Below, piece by piece: positions 1 through 5,116 of a DNA stretch of 13,634 bases. The translations under genes were made by a program, and so were the position numbers. The notes below the pieces were generated by a model. That model saw nothing but the letters and a program-made list of their open reading frames with translations. It was not told the DNA's origin and made no database searches. Location of the stretch: contig JALXCS010000286.1 of NCBI GenBank assembly GCA_026990815.1, positions 1 through 13,634 of the forward strand, read 5' to 3'. Each line of letters starts with the position of its first letter. The first letter of the stretch is position 1. The stretch is from Methylomonas sp. GTDB taxonomy: Bacteria; Pseudomonadota; Gammaproteobacteria; Methylococcales; Methylomonadaceae.

Positions 1-1557
1 GGTATAACATTTAATGAGTGAAGATAACCAGGTTGTGTGGCTTGCATAGGCAGGGCCATAACGTAACCGAGATTTCAAATCTTTTAATATATCGGGGTCG
101 AGCGAGTGATTATTTCTGCTCTCCATGGTTACAATAGCAAATAAACTATCGGCACGTAATTTATCCAGTTCTGCAGCTTTTTTAAAGTGAACAATGGCCT
201 TCTCTTGATAAACCAAATTATCGATTGAAGAATACTGCCTGGCCGCTTCGTAATGGGCGGCAGCTGATTCGGGATGGTGGGTAACTTCAATTAATGCCCC
301 TTCTAATCCATTACCCCAATTGCTTGCACGTTGAGCGGTTAAAAACGCGAAAAAAATAATGTAAATTACAATACTGAGTAGTATGGGCTTGTGTTTTTCT
401 TTATCCAGGTTCATCAAAAGTGAAAAGGCTGCCAGCAATAAGCCAAAACTACCCAAATAATTTCTATGTTCGTGTACCAGTTCCAGTGGCAATATTGTGG
501 ATTCAATGAGGTGGGAGCAATAGAATAATGCGCTGCCAAAGACAAATAATGGTTGTTTTCTTTTCAACCATAAGAAAATAAATAAGGAAATGAATAGAAA
601 ATGGCCCAACCCAGCCAATATTGGAAAAGTCTGATCATAAAGCGTGTGCGAGATCCTAATATCATCATGAAACAACCCCAGGCTTTGGTTGTTGGGCAAC
701 AATATCCAGAAAATATAAAGCCAGACAACTCGACATTCGGTCATTAGTCGTTCGGTTAAAGAAAATGCTGTGCCCGCATAACCCGATGTTATCCATTCTG
801 GTTTTAATAGGCTATAACCGCAAATGAAAAGTAACGGAATGGCAAGAATAATTGTAAAAAAAATGATGCTCGTTAAACGAATTTTAAGGGAGGGTGAAAA
901 AAAATCTTGAAAAAAAATTAATTCTATAAGCAGTAAAAAAACGAAAACTAATGCCCCGTTTTCTTTTGATAAGATACTGCACAAAGCAAAAATTAATACG
1001 GCTATTAAACCAACAATTCCTGTTTTGAATTTATCTTTATGCAAGTTGTCCTTTGCATAAAAATAGAGAATCATGCTGAGTATGGCAAAAAAAGCCGAGA
1101 GGCTGGTCATTCTTTGTACGATATAAAGTACAGAAGTAAGGTTAATGGGATGCACTGCCCAGGCTAAGGCAATGAACAGTGAAGGCAAAGCTATGTTAGT
1201 TAATTTAGTTTTTTTAAAAAGTAAAAAGCTCAACCAATAAATCCCTATGCTGTTGAGAATATGGATAACAAGATTCGTTGATTTGTACGAAAAAGGGGAG
1301 AGTTTAGAAAAATAGTAATTCAGCGCGAAACTAAACATGCTGATAGGGCGCTGCAAAAAAGAGCCACTATTCCCTGATAGCGTGGCTTTGGTAATATTTT
1401 CTACCGATAAAGATTGGAGATGCAATCTATCATTATTGACAATATTGGGGTAATCATCAAACTGAAATTGGCTATTCAATCCTTGAAAATATACAAAAAA
1501 AACTATACTAGCCAAAAGGCTAATACTCATGCATATTTTGATTGGATTATTGAGCAT
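1..1557 (-). CDS. TMTC-like GT-C membrane glycosyltransferase with C-terminal TPR region (3' end outside window)
   Basis: The reading frame starts at the ATG at 1557-1555 and stays open for 519 codons to the window edge, so the C-terminus is missing. The N-terminus is a membrane segment (about residues 9-24) followed by a conserved FDDYPNIVNND (33-43); the acidic pair D34-D35 sits where GT-C enzymes carry their catalytic first-loop acids. Further family-like motifs are HPIN (136-139) with VQRM (147-150), SKEN (197-200), ERLMTE (269-274), FHDD (296-299) and LELVHEHRNY (358-367), separated by many hydrophobic segments. From about residue 405 the protein becomes soluble and TPR-like (HPESAAAHYEAA). 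HP..-x-R and SKE motifs in this order resemble TMTC/Tmem260-type O-mannosyltransferases. Position directly behind a pilin gene suggests that pilin is the substrate; that is inference. No clear Shine-Dalgarno precedes the start. An O-antigen ligase-like protein is the main alternative. Confidence 0.72.
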   Translation of the reverse strand, partial: MLNNPIKICMSISLLASIVFFVYFQGLNSQFQFDDYPNIVNNDRLHLQSLSVENITKATLSGNSGSFLQRPISMFSFALNYYFSKLSPFSYKSTNLVIHILNSIGIYWLSFLLFKKTKLTNIALPSLFIALAWAVHPINLTSVLYIVQRMTSLSAFFAILSMILYFYAKDNLHKDKFKTGIVGLIAVLIFALCSILSKENGALVFVFLLLIELIFFQDFFSPSLKIRLTSIIFFTIILAIPLLFICGYSLLKPEWITSGYAGTAFSLTERLMTECRVVWLYIFWILLPNNQSLGLFHDDIRISHTLYDQTFPILAGLGHFLFISLFIFLWLKRKQPLFVFGSALFYCSHLIESTILPLELVHEHRNYLGSFGLLLAAFSLLMNLDKEKHKPILLSIVIYIIFFAFLTAQRASNWGNGLEGALIEVTHHPESAAAHYEAARQYSSIDNLVYQEKAIVHFKKAAELDKLRADSLFAIVTMESRNNHSLDPDILKDLKSRLRYGPAYASHTTWLSSLIKCYT

Positions 1558-1575
1558 TATTTTTTTAGCTATAAA

Positions 1576-1599
1576 AAAGGCATCTTTAAAGATGCCTTT
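1576..1599 (-). terminator. Rho-independent terminator of the pilin gene
   Basis: A perfect 24-bp palindrome, AAAGGCATCTTT joined to AAAGATGCCTTT, is followed on the minus strand by a T run (TTTTTTAT counted with the arm). It lies 23 bp after the pilin stop codon. The next gene starts only 18 bp beyond the hairpin, so most transcripts of the abundant pilin would stop here and the membrane protein behind it would be expressed by read-through or from its own promoter. Confidence 0.85.
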
Positions 1600-1622
1600 C
1601 TCTAAGCTTAATTAAATAGTGG

Positions 1623-2084
1623 TTATCTACAATTAGCTGGGCGATATTTACTAACCAAAGTACCTCCTGTACACGTCCAAGCAACGCCATTAGTAGAGTT
1701 GCCCGTACCTCTAAAAATGAGTGTATCAGAAGTACCGTTTACGATTCCAGTTGATAATTCACGAAACGTTATAGTTAAATTTCCTGCACCAGCTGCTGTA
1801 CCAGCACCTGAGTAACCAACAGCACTAACATAAGCCGTTGATTGCGCGGTATTTACACCAGCAAGGGCAGCAGTTGAAGGCATTGTGCTACGTGATACAT
1901 AATATTCAGAAATGGAGGTTTTATTTGCTGCTGCAATACCAATACCTTCAGAAATTTTTGCTCGAACTGTGTAATCCTGATAAGCCGGAATCGCAATCGA
2001 CGCCAAAATACCGATAATCGCGACCACGATCATCAATTCGATCAGGGTAAAACCTTGTTGTGCTTTATTCATTGTGTGTTTCAT
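1623..2084 (-). CDS. pilA: Type IVa major pilin (prepilin)
   Basis: A 153-residue prepilin. The leader peptide ends in QQG and is followed by FTLIELMIVVAIIGILASIA, the classical type III signal with Glu at mature position 5 and the hydrophobic N-terminal helix. Prepilin peptidase (PilD) would cut after G11 and N-methylate F12, giving a mature pilin of 142 residues assembled into the type IV pilus fibre. The two cysteines C138 and C152 close the C-terminal disulfide loop, ending in YRPANCR as in many pilins. The globular domain is rich in Ser, Thr, Ala and Gly. The first ATG gives an 11-residue leader; a second ATG at 2072 would give a 7-residue leader and is equally plausible, as neither has a strong ribosome site. 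A sigma-54 promoter lies upstream and a strong terminator downstream. Confidence 0.95.
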   Translation of the reverse strand: MKHTMNKAQQGFTLIELMIVVAIIGILASIAIPAYQDYTVRAKISEGIGIAAANKTSISEYYVSRSTMPSTAALAGVNTAQSTAYVSAVGYSGAGTAAGAGNLTITFRELSTGIVNGTSDTLIFRGTGNSTNGVAWTCTGGTLVSKYRPANCR

Positions 2085-2127
2085 GTTGTGTTTTTCTCGT
2101 AAAGTAGTTAATTACGATGTTAAAGAT

Positions 2128-2143
2128 AGCAGAGAATATGCCA
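2128..2143 (-). promoter_or_regulatory. Sigma-54 (-24/-12) promoter of the pilin gene
   Basis: Reading the minus strand, TGGCATATTCTCTGCT matches the consensus TGGCAYR-N4-TTGCW with the invariant GG and GC exactly 10 bp apart; only one base of the -12 element differs. Transcription would start near 2117, giving a leader of about 32 nt before the pilin ATG. In Pseudomonas pilA is driven by sigma-54 with the PilS/PilR two-component system, so the same control is likely here. Confidence 0.78.
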
Positions 2144-2265
2144 TTGACCAGGCAGGTGAGATGTTGGTCAGTTACTGGCTGGATTTGTAATTGTCAAGTC
2201 ATTGAAATTTAAGGTGTTTGGTGTGTTTTATGTGTTTGTGCTTTGTTTTGATTTTGTGAAACGGC

Positions 2266-2326
2266 TAACAAATGCGCCGTGACGCTTGATATGGGTTATT
2301 GCCCATATTTGCAGCCATTGTTGTTA
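2266..2326. repeat. Nested dyad around ATATGGG hairpin; weakly attC-like
   Basis: The core is ATATGGG (2289-2295), a 6-base loop and CCCATAT (2302-2308). At the outside, TAACAA (2266-2271) faces TTGTTA (2321-2326). The outer TAAC/GTTA pair around an imperfect long stem is the general layout of an integron attC, but the internal arms pair poorly, so this may only be a regulatory hairpin in the pilin upstream region. The rest of the 455-bp interval 2085-2539 shows no gene, only the sites listed and a G/T-rich stretch at 2212-2259. Confidence 0.3.
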
Positions 2327-2341
2327 AAAAATGGCAGCTTG

Positions 2342-2356
2342 TGACAATTTTTGTCA
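2342..2356. promoter_or_regulatory. TGTCA/TGACA inverted repeat, possible activator site
   Basis: TGACAA-TTT-TTGTCA is a perfect 6-bp inverted repeat with a 3-bp spacer, about 225 bp upstream of the predicted pilin start point. TGTC half-sites are the reported core of PilR binding sites in Pseudomonas. A further TTGTCAAGTCA lies at 2191-2201, nearer the promoter. Enhancer-type sites for sigma-54 activators can act at this distance, but assignment to PilR is inference. Confidence 0.35.
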
Positions 2357-2468
2357 GTTTTGTGTGTAGGGACTTTAGCTGCGAAATATTATTTGCTAAT
2401 TATTAATGGCCATCTTTGATTCACTTTTTTGAAAAGTCTGGGTTGAAGGGAATATAAACTTATTGGGA

Positions 2469-2496
2469 TTGGTATTGCTAAAAAATCAAGTATAAT
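2469..2496 (+). promoter_or_regulatory. Sigma-70 promoter of the parD gene
   Basis: A perfect -10 box TATAAT (2491-2496) is preceded at 16 bp by TTGGTA (2469-2474), a 4/6 match to the -35 consensus. The parD ATG follows 43 bp after the -10 box. The -10 box runs into the left arm of the palindromic operator, so repressor binding would block polymerase. Confidence 0.65.
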
Positions 2497-2524
2497 TACC
2501 ACTAAATAATATTTATTGGTAATT
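2494..2524. promoter_or_regulatory. 31-bp palindromic operator of the parD module
   Basis: Two 15-bp arms around a single central base at 2509 pair at 14 of 15 positions; the only mismatch is 2502 against 2516. The arms begin AATTACCA and end TGGTAATT. The palindrome covers the last bases of the -10 box and the start of the transcript. ParD-type antitoxins are ribbon-helix-helix dimers that repress their own promoter, so this is the expected autoregulatory site. Confidence 0.75.
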
Positions 2525-2539
2525 TTTTAGGCTGTCATT

Positions 2540-2800
2540 ATGAGAAAAAATACAAGTATTTCGTTGGGAGATCATTTTGAAAACTTCATCAAGGATCAAG
2601 TTACGCAAGGTCGTTATGGTTCTGCTAGTGAAGTCATTCGTGCTGGTTTACGTTTGCTTGAAGAAAAAGAGCAAAAATTACATATGCTGCAAAAAGCCCT
2701 TGATGAGGGTGAGAAAAGCGGCGATGCGGGTCTTCTGAATTTGCAGGAAATACGTCTTGAAGCCAAGAAAGCAGTCGGATTGATGCCTGACAATGCTTGA
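2540..2800 (+). CDS. parD: ParD-family type II antitoxin
   Basis: An 86-residue protein with the ParD pattern: an N-terminal ribbon-helix-helix with the strand NTSISLGDHFENFI (4-17), the helix containing GRYGSASEVIRAGLRLLEE (24-42), and a charged, flexible C-terminal tail (about 45-86) that would wrap the ParE toxin. It binds DNA as a dimer and neutralises ParE. AGG lies 8 bp before the ATG and a matching promoter and operator lie upstream, so the gene looks functional. Its stop codon overlaps the start of the parE reading frame by 8 bp, the usual coupled arrangement, yet the toxin is a relic. It therefore appears to be an orphan antitoxin. Confidence 0.9.
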   Translation: MRKNTSISLGDHFENFIKDQVTQGRYGSASEVIRAGLRLLEEKEQKLHMLQKALDEGEKSGDAGLLNLQEIRLEAKKAVGLMPDNA

Positions 2801-2945
2801 AATTCATATACAAGTAAGGGCAAAAAAAGATTTAATAGAAATGTGGCAATACTCTTTCAAAGCATGAGGAGAGAAACAAGCTGATCAATATTACGATGAA
2901 TTTGTTACAAGTTTGAATTTAATTGCCAGCTATGGCAGTAAATAA
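2793..2945 (+). pseudogene. parE: parE toxin relic (nonsense codon, C-terminal half missing)
   Basis: Starting at ATG 2793, overlapping parD, the frame reads MLEIHIQVRAKKDLIEMWQY and SFKA, then TGA at 2865-2867, then continues in the same frame as GEKQADQYYDEFVTSLNLIA up to TAA at 2943. ParE toxins have a tryptophan at the stop position (the usual WGEKQA motif), so a TGG to TGA change explains the break. Even when read through, only about 50 residues of the usual 95-100 remain; the C-terminal half, with conserved toxin residues, is gone and is replaced by the next antitoxin gene. The toxin is therefore inactive. The RAKxDLxxxWxYxF pattern makes the family assignment firm. Confidence 0.85.
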
Positions 2946-2948
2946 ACT

Positions 2949-2953
2949 GGAGG
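2949..2953 (+). promoter_or_regulatory. Strong ribosome binding site of the second antitoxin
   Basis: A full GGAGG lies 6 bp before the ATG at 2960. It falls just after the last in-frame stop of the parE relic and fixes the start of the next gene. It is far stronger than the other ribosome sites in the window. Confidence 0.8.
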
Positions 2954-2959
2954 CAAGAT

Positions 2960-3163
2960 ATGGCGCGAAAAGCAGAGGACATAGAAAAGGCGGTAGCGGG
3001 ACTTCCGCCCAATGAATTGAAAAAGTTCCGTGCTTGGTATGAAAAGTTCGACTCGGAATTGTGGGACAAACAGATCGAAGCTAACATCAAGGCCGGCAAG
3101 CTCGATACGCTAGCTGAAAAAGCGATAGCCGACCACGAAGCTGGAAAATCGACAAAACTGTGA
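2960..3163 (+). CDS. Small antitoxin of a RelE/ParE-like toxin-antitoxin pair
   Basis: A 67-residue, charged, mostly helical protein: an N-terminal segment EDIEKAVAGLPPNELKKF (6-23), the family-typical RAWYEKFDSELWDKQIEANI (24-43), and a tail GKLDTLAEKAIADHEAGKST. Proteins of this type are common antitoxins preceding a short RelE/ParE-like toxin beginning with HFASPxFW, and exactly such a frame follows with a 4-bp GTGA overlap. No DNA-binding fold is evident. The frame is intact and has a strong ribosome site, so the antitoxin is probably made although its toxin is broken. The name of the exact family is not certain from memory. Confidence 0.8.
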   Translation: MARKAEDIEKAVAGLPPNELKKFRAWYEKFDSELWDKQIEANIKAGKLDTLAEKAIADHEAGKSTKL

Positions 3164-3415
3164 ATCATTTTGCCAGTCCATCTTTTTGGGCTGCGTATCA
3201 AACCTTGCCGGGGAGAGTCAAAAGAATTGCTGACCGAAACTATGAGATTCTGAAATCTGATCCCCCATCCTTCTCTGCATTTCAAGAAGGTTGGTCGATA
3301 TTGGTCAGTCCGAGTAGGTATCCATTATCGAGCATTAGCGGTTGAAATCAGTGATGGTCTGCTCTGGTTTTGGATCGGGAGTCATTCGGGGTATGACAAG
3401 CTCATTAAGCCATAA
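3160..3415 (+). pseudogene. RelE/ParE-like toxin, frameshifted at a C5 run
   Basis: A GTG start overlaps the antitoxin stop. The first part reads MNHFASPSFWAAYQTLPGR and on to EILKSDP (to about 3265), then the frame drifts to a false stop at 3343. The natural continuation lies in the next frame from CAT at 3266: HPSLHFKKVGRYWSVRVGIH, YRALAVEISDGLLWFWIGSH and SGYDKLIKP, ending at TAA 3413. Joined, the two parts give about 85 residues, the usual size for this ribosome-dependent mRNA interferase-like fold. The break sits at CCCCC 3262-3266 and needs either a one-base gain or a two-base loss; the family normally has one residue between DP and HPS, which favours a two-base loss. The toxin should be inactive unless the shift is a sequencing error or is bypassed. 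Confidence 0.85.
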
Positions 3416-3499
3416 CAAATCGCTCAACTTGACCGCAAAAAGCGGCGTTTCGCTACGCTAAACTCTGCTTTTTTCGTCAAGTTGGCTCAAACGTTATCC
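3410..3499 (+). other. Integron attC recombination site
   Basis: The outer boxes are ATAAC (3412-3416) and GTTAT (3493-3497). The inner boxes are CAACTTGAC (3425-3433) and GTCAAGTTG (3476-3484), perfectly complementary over 9 bp. Between outer and inner boxes lie unpaired 8-base spacers (AAATCGCT against GGCTCAAAC-type sequence), as in bottom-strand-folding attC sites. The centre contains a further imperfect stem (AAAAAGCGG against CTGCTTTTT) around GTTTCGCTACGCTAAAC. The toxin stop codon TAA lies inside the first box, the usual end of a gene cassette. The right box GTTATCC keeps the cleaved GTT but departs from the GTTRRRY consensus at one base. No integrase gene or second clear attC is in the window. 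Confidence 0.8.
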
Positions 3500-3583
3500 A
3501 GAAATAGGAGTTGCCAGGGATGACCTTGGAAAAGGCTACCGATGTTTCAAAATCTTGTGTTTAAGAGATGGGTTTAATATACA

Positions 3584-3633
3584 AGGGGCTTTAGCCGCGA
3601 TTTGTCTTGGTCGCGGCTAAAGCCCCTCCTACC
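3584..3633 (-). repeat. REP-type palindromic element with GTAGG flank
   Basis: Perfect 17-bp arms AGGGGCTTTAGCCGCGA (3584-3600) and TCGCGGCTAAAGCCCCT (3611-3627) enclose a 10-base loop. On the minus strand the hairpin is preceded by GGTAGGAG. The GTAG tetranucleotide next to a GC-rich hairpin is the signature of REP elements mobilised by RAYT (TnpA-REP) transposases; similar GGCTTTAGCCGCGA hairpins are frequent in Pseudomonas and Xanthomonas. No transposase is encoded nearby, so this is a non-autonomous copy. The remaining sequence from 3500 to 3749 shows no gene, only a small CGGATT/AATCCG hairpin at 3700-3717. Confidence 0.75.
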
Positions 3634-3749
3634 ACGTGTTAAACAGCGTGCAGAAATTACCAGGGTTCCGGGGAAAACAGCATTAAAAAGTTTCCACTCC
3701 GGATTGTTTAAAATCCGATATTTTGTCGGAGAACTCTGGAGTGTTAATC

Positions 3750-3932
3750 ATGGATATCATTGCCGAAATCAGAAGGCGTCATCCTGTCAGCCGGGAAAGC
3801 ATTAGTTCCATTGCCCGCTCTCTAAAAATTTCTCGCCCCACAGTTAGAAAACATTTAAAAACAGTCGATGAGACGGTTTATCGACGACAATCCCAACCGG
3901 TGCCAAAATTAGGCAAATATAAACGGGTATAG
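3750..3932 (+). pseudogene. istA: IS21-family transposase IstA, N-terminal stump
   Basis: From ATG 3750, which has GGAG 9 bp upstream, 60 residues read MDIIAEIRRRHPVSRESISS, then IARSLKISRPTVRKHLKTVD and a proline-rich QPVPKLGKY, ending at TAG 3930-3932. The first 45 residues form the helix-turn-helix (SISSIARSLKISRPTVRKHL) that opens IstA proteins of IS21 elements. Full IstA proteins are 400-500 residues with a DDE integrase core, and a second gene istB follows; both are absent here. This is therefore a deleted insertion sequence, and terminal repeats could not be identified. The short protein could in principle still bind the element's end. Confidence 0.75.
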
Positions 3933-3981
3933 CTACAAATTGATGTAAATAATTCTTTCAATAAAATAGCAAGTTTGTTAG

Positions 3982-4248
3982 TCTTTCTCGAAACAACATG
4001 ACGCAGGAGTTAGATCGGAAAAAGAGATCGAAGCGCTGGAAATTTTTCTTGATAGCTTTGAAATTGTTATGCTGAATAACAAAATTGCAAAAGCGGGAGG
4101 GCTTTTTCGTCACCAGTTTTTTTCAAGTCATGGCGTTGGGTTAGCCGATGCTTTGATTGCGGCTATTACAGAGAGTATCAACGCTCAGCATTTTCATTTT
4201 CCTATGCTAAATGATCTTGTCAGGCTTTGTACGCGGCCACAAGAATGA
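3982..4248 (+). pseudogene. vapC: VapC (PIN-domain ribonuclease toxin) fragment
   Basis: After a stop at 3979 the frame runs without a proper start codon to TGA 4246-4248. It reads AGVRSEKEIEALEIFLDSFE, then IVMLNNKIAKAGGLFRHQFF, SSHGVGLADALIAAI and HFHFPMLNDLV. The LADALIAA motif carries the third acidic residue of the PIN nuclease site and is preceded by the usual K.GGLxR and SHGxG. The N-terminal 45-50 residues with the first catalytic aspartate are missing, the ELxxG segment is altered (QHDAG), and about half a dozen residues normally found between TES/GA and HFPML are lost. No VapB antitoxin is present. The gene is dead on both sequence and structural grounds. Confidence 0.8.
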
Positions 4249-4259
4249 CTGAACGGATT

Positions 4260-4742
4260 CTAAGCCAAAACATCTTCGTACAGATCAGCTAAAAGAAAAC
4301 TGCAATCCAGACCTTTTATACTCAATTGTTGTTTGCCATCGTTATAGCTGTGCAGTAGCCAATCATTTTGTTCAGTTCGGGTGAAGCTGTCTACTTGCAT
4401 TGTTTCAGTATCAATTAACCAGTATGTTTGCAAGCTATCCAGTTGACGGTAATGCTTGAATTTTTCGCCCCGGTCAAAGGCTTCGGTTGAAGGTGAGAGC
4501 ACTTCGGCAATAAAAATGGGATGTTGTTTGAACAGTTTATTGTTTTTGTCTTTTTTATCACAGGTGACTGAAATATCAGGATAGAAATAGGCATTGGATT
4601 TTTCAACCTGAATTTTCATGTCTGAAATATAGGGTTTGCATGGTAAGCCTTTCAGTTGTTGTTTAAGTAAAAAGAATAAATTGCCGGAAAGGGTTACATG
4701 AGCGTCGCTTGCGCTAACCATGGCCCAGATTTCTCCATCCAA
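4260..4742 (-). pseudogene. Uma2 family (DUF820) PD-(D/E)XK nuclease-like protein, 5' truncated
   Basis: The conserved part reads DGEIWAMVSASDAHVTLSGN near the start, YPDISVTCD (about residues 54-62) with the catalytic Asp, IAEVLSPSTEAFDRGEKF (77-94) with the Glu of the E-x-V motif, and YRQLDSLQTYWLID (97-110). These are the hallmarks of Uma2-type restriction-endonuclease-like proteins, which usually have 180-195 residues. Here only a TTG codon at 4742 can serve as a start; the frame upstream (AEFKHEY) still matches the family but meets a stop at 4796-4794 without any ATG, so about 20 N-terminal residues are lost. The catalytic motifs are intact, so residual expression cannot be excluded. It opposes the neighbouring VapC relic, with 11 bp between their ends. 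Confidence 0.7.
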
Positions 4743-5076
4743 ATATTCATGTTTGAATTCAGCGGTCAGGGCAATCAGGTTTAAATTTATGGGCTACAAA
4801 ATCAGTAAGTTAGGTTTTTCATAATTTCAATAAAAAGCCTTTTTCTTATGAGTTTGAAAAGAGAAAAATACAACCCATTGATTTTACATACATCATTAAA
4901 TGTCAAGATATTTTAAACCCGATTGCCCTGCCTCCTCACCCTTTTGCCCTCTCCTTCTTTGCTGTCTGCCAATAATAAGGTCATGGATATTTTATTTTCC
5001 TCTTCTCGATCAGGTGCAGAATTAATGGAAAACTTTTTGAGATTGGTACGACAAAGTAATCAATCCGATATTTAAG

Positions 5077-5082
5077 TATAAT
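5077..5082 (+). promoter_or_regulatory. Probable -10 box of the smc promoter
   Basis: A perfect TATAAT lies 34 bp before the smc start codon. No convincing -35 box is visible at 16-18 bp, so a weak or activator-dependent promoter is possible. The 374-bp gap 4743-5116 shows no gene otherwise; it contains the upstream remnant of the Uma2 frame and a pyrimidine-rich stretch at about 4924-4970. Confidence 0.45.
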
Positions 5083-5116
5083 AGCCAGTTTTTTAAATGC
5101 GGGCTTTTTACCAGTA

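Noticed and set aside
1414..1605. Plus-strand 63-codon frame across the pilin terminator
   Set aside because: It is antisense to the N-terminus of the membrane enzyme and its 3' end runs through the terminator palindrome; no coding signature.
2162..2197. Sigma-70 promoter for the pilin (TTGACA on the minus strand, 2197-2192)
   Set aside because: The -35 box is perfect, but the hexamer 17 bp downstream (TAACTG) is a poor -10. The -24/-12 promoter is much better.
2905..3285. Minus-strand 126-codon frame across the second TA module
   Set aside because: The plus strand shows clear antitoxin and toxin motifs with a strong ribosome site; the antisense frame has no family features.
3410..3499. Reading the dyad after the toxin as a rho-independent terminator
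   Set aside because: The long spaced inner and outer boxes with unpaired spacers and the lack of a U run after the stem fit attC better.
3602..3805. Plus-strand 67-codon frame starting in the REP hairpin
   Set aside because: It starts in the hairpin's second arm and overlaps the IstA frame, which has real family similarity.
2261..4260. CRISPR array or tandem repeats
   Set aside because: No regularly spaced direct repeats were found; the repeats seen are single inverted repeats.
4983..5073. Small plus-strand open frame (MDILFSSSRSGAELMENF...) before smc, 30 residues
   Set aside because: AAGG sits only 2 bp from the ATG, no family resemblance is recognised, and the frame runs almost into the predicted smc -10 box. 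Probably chance.
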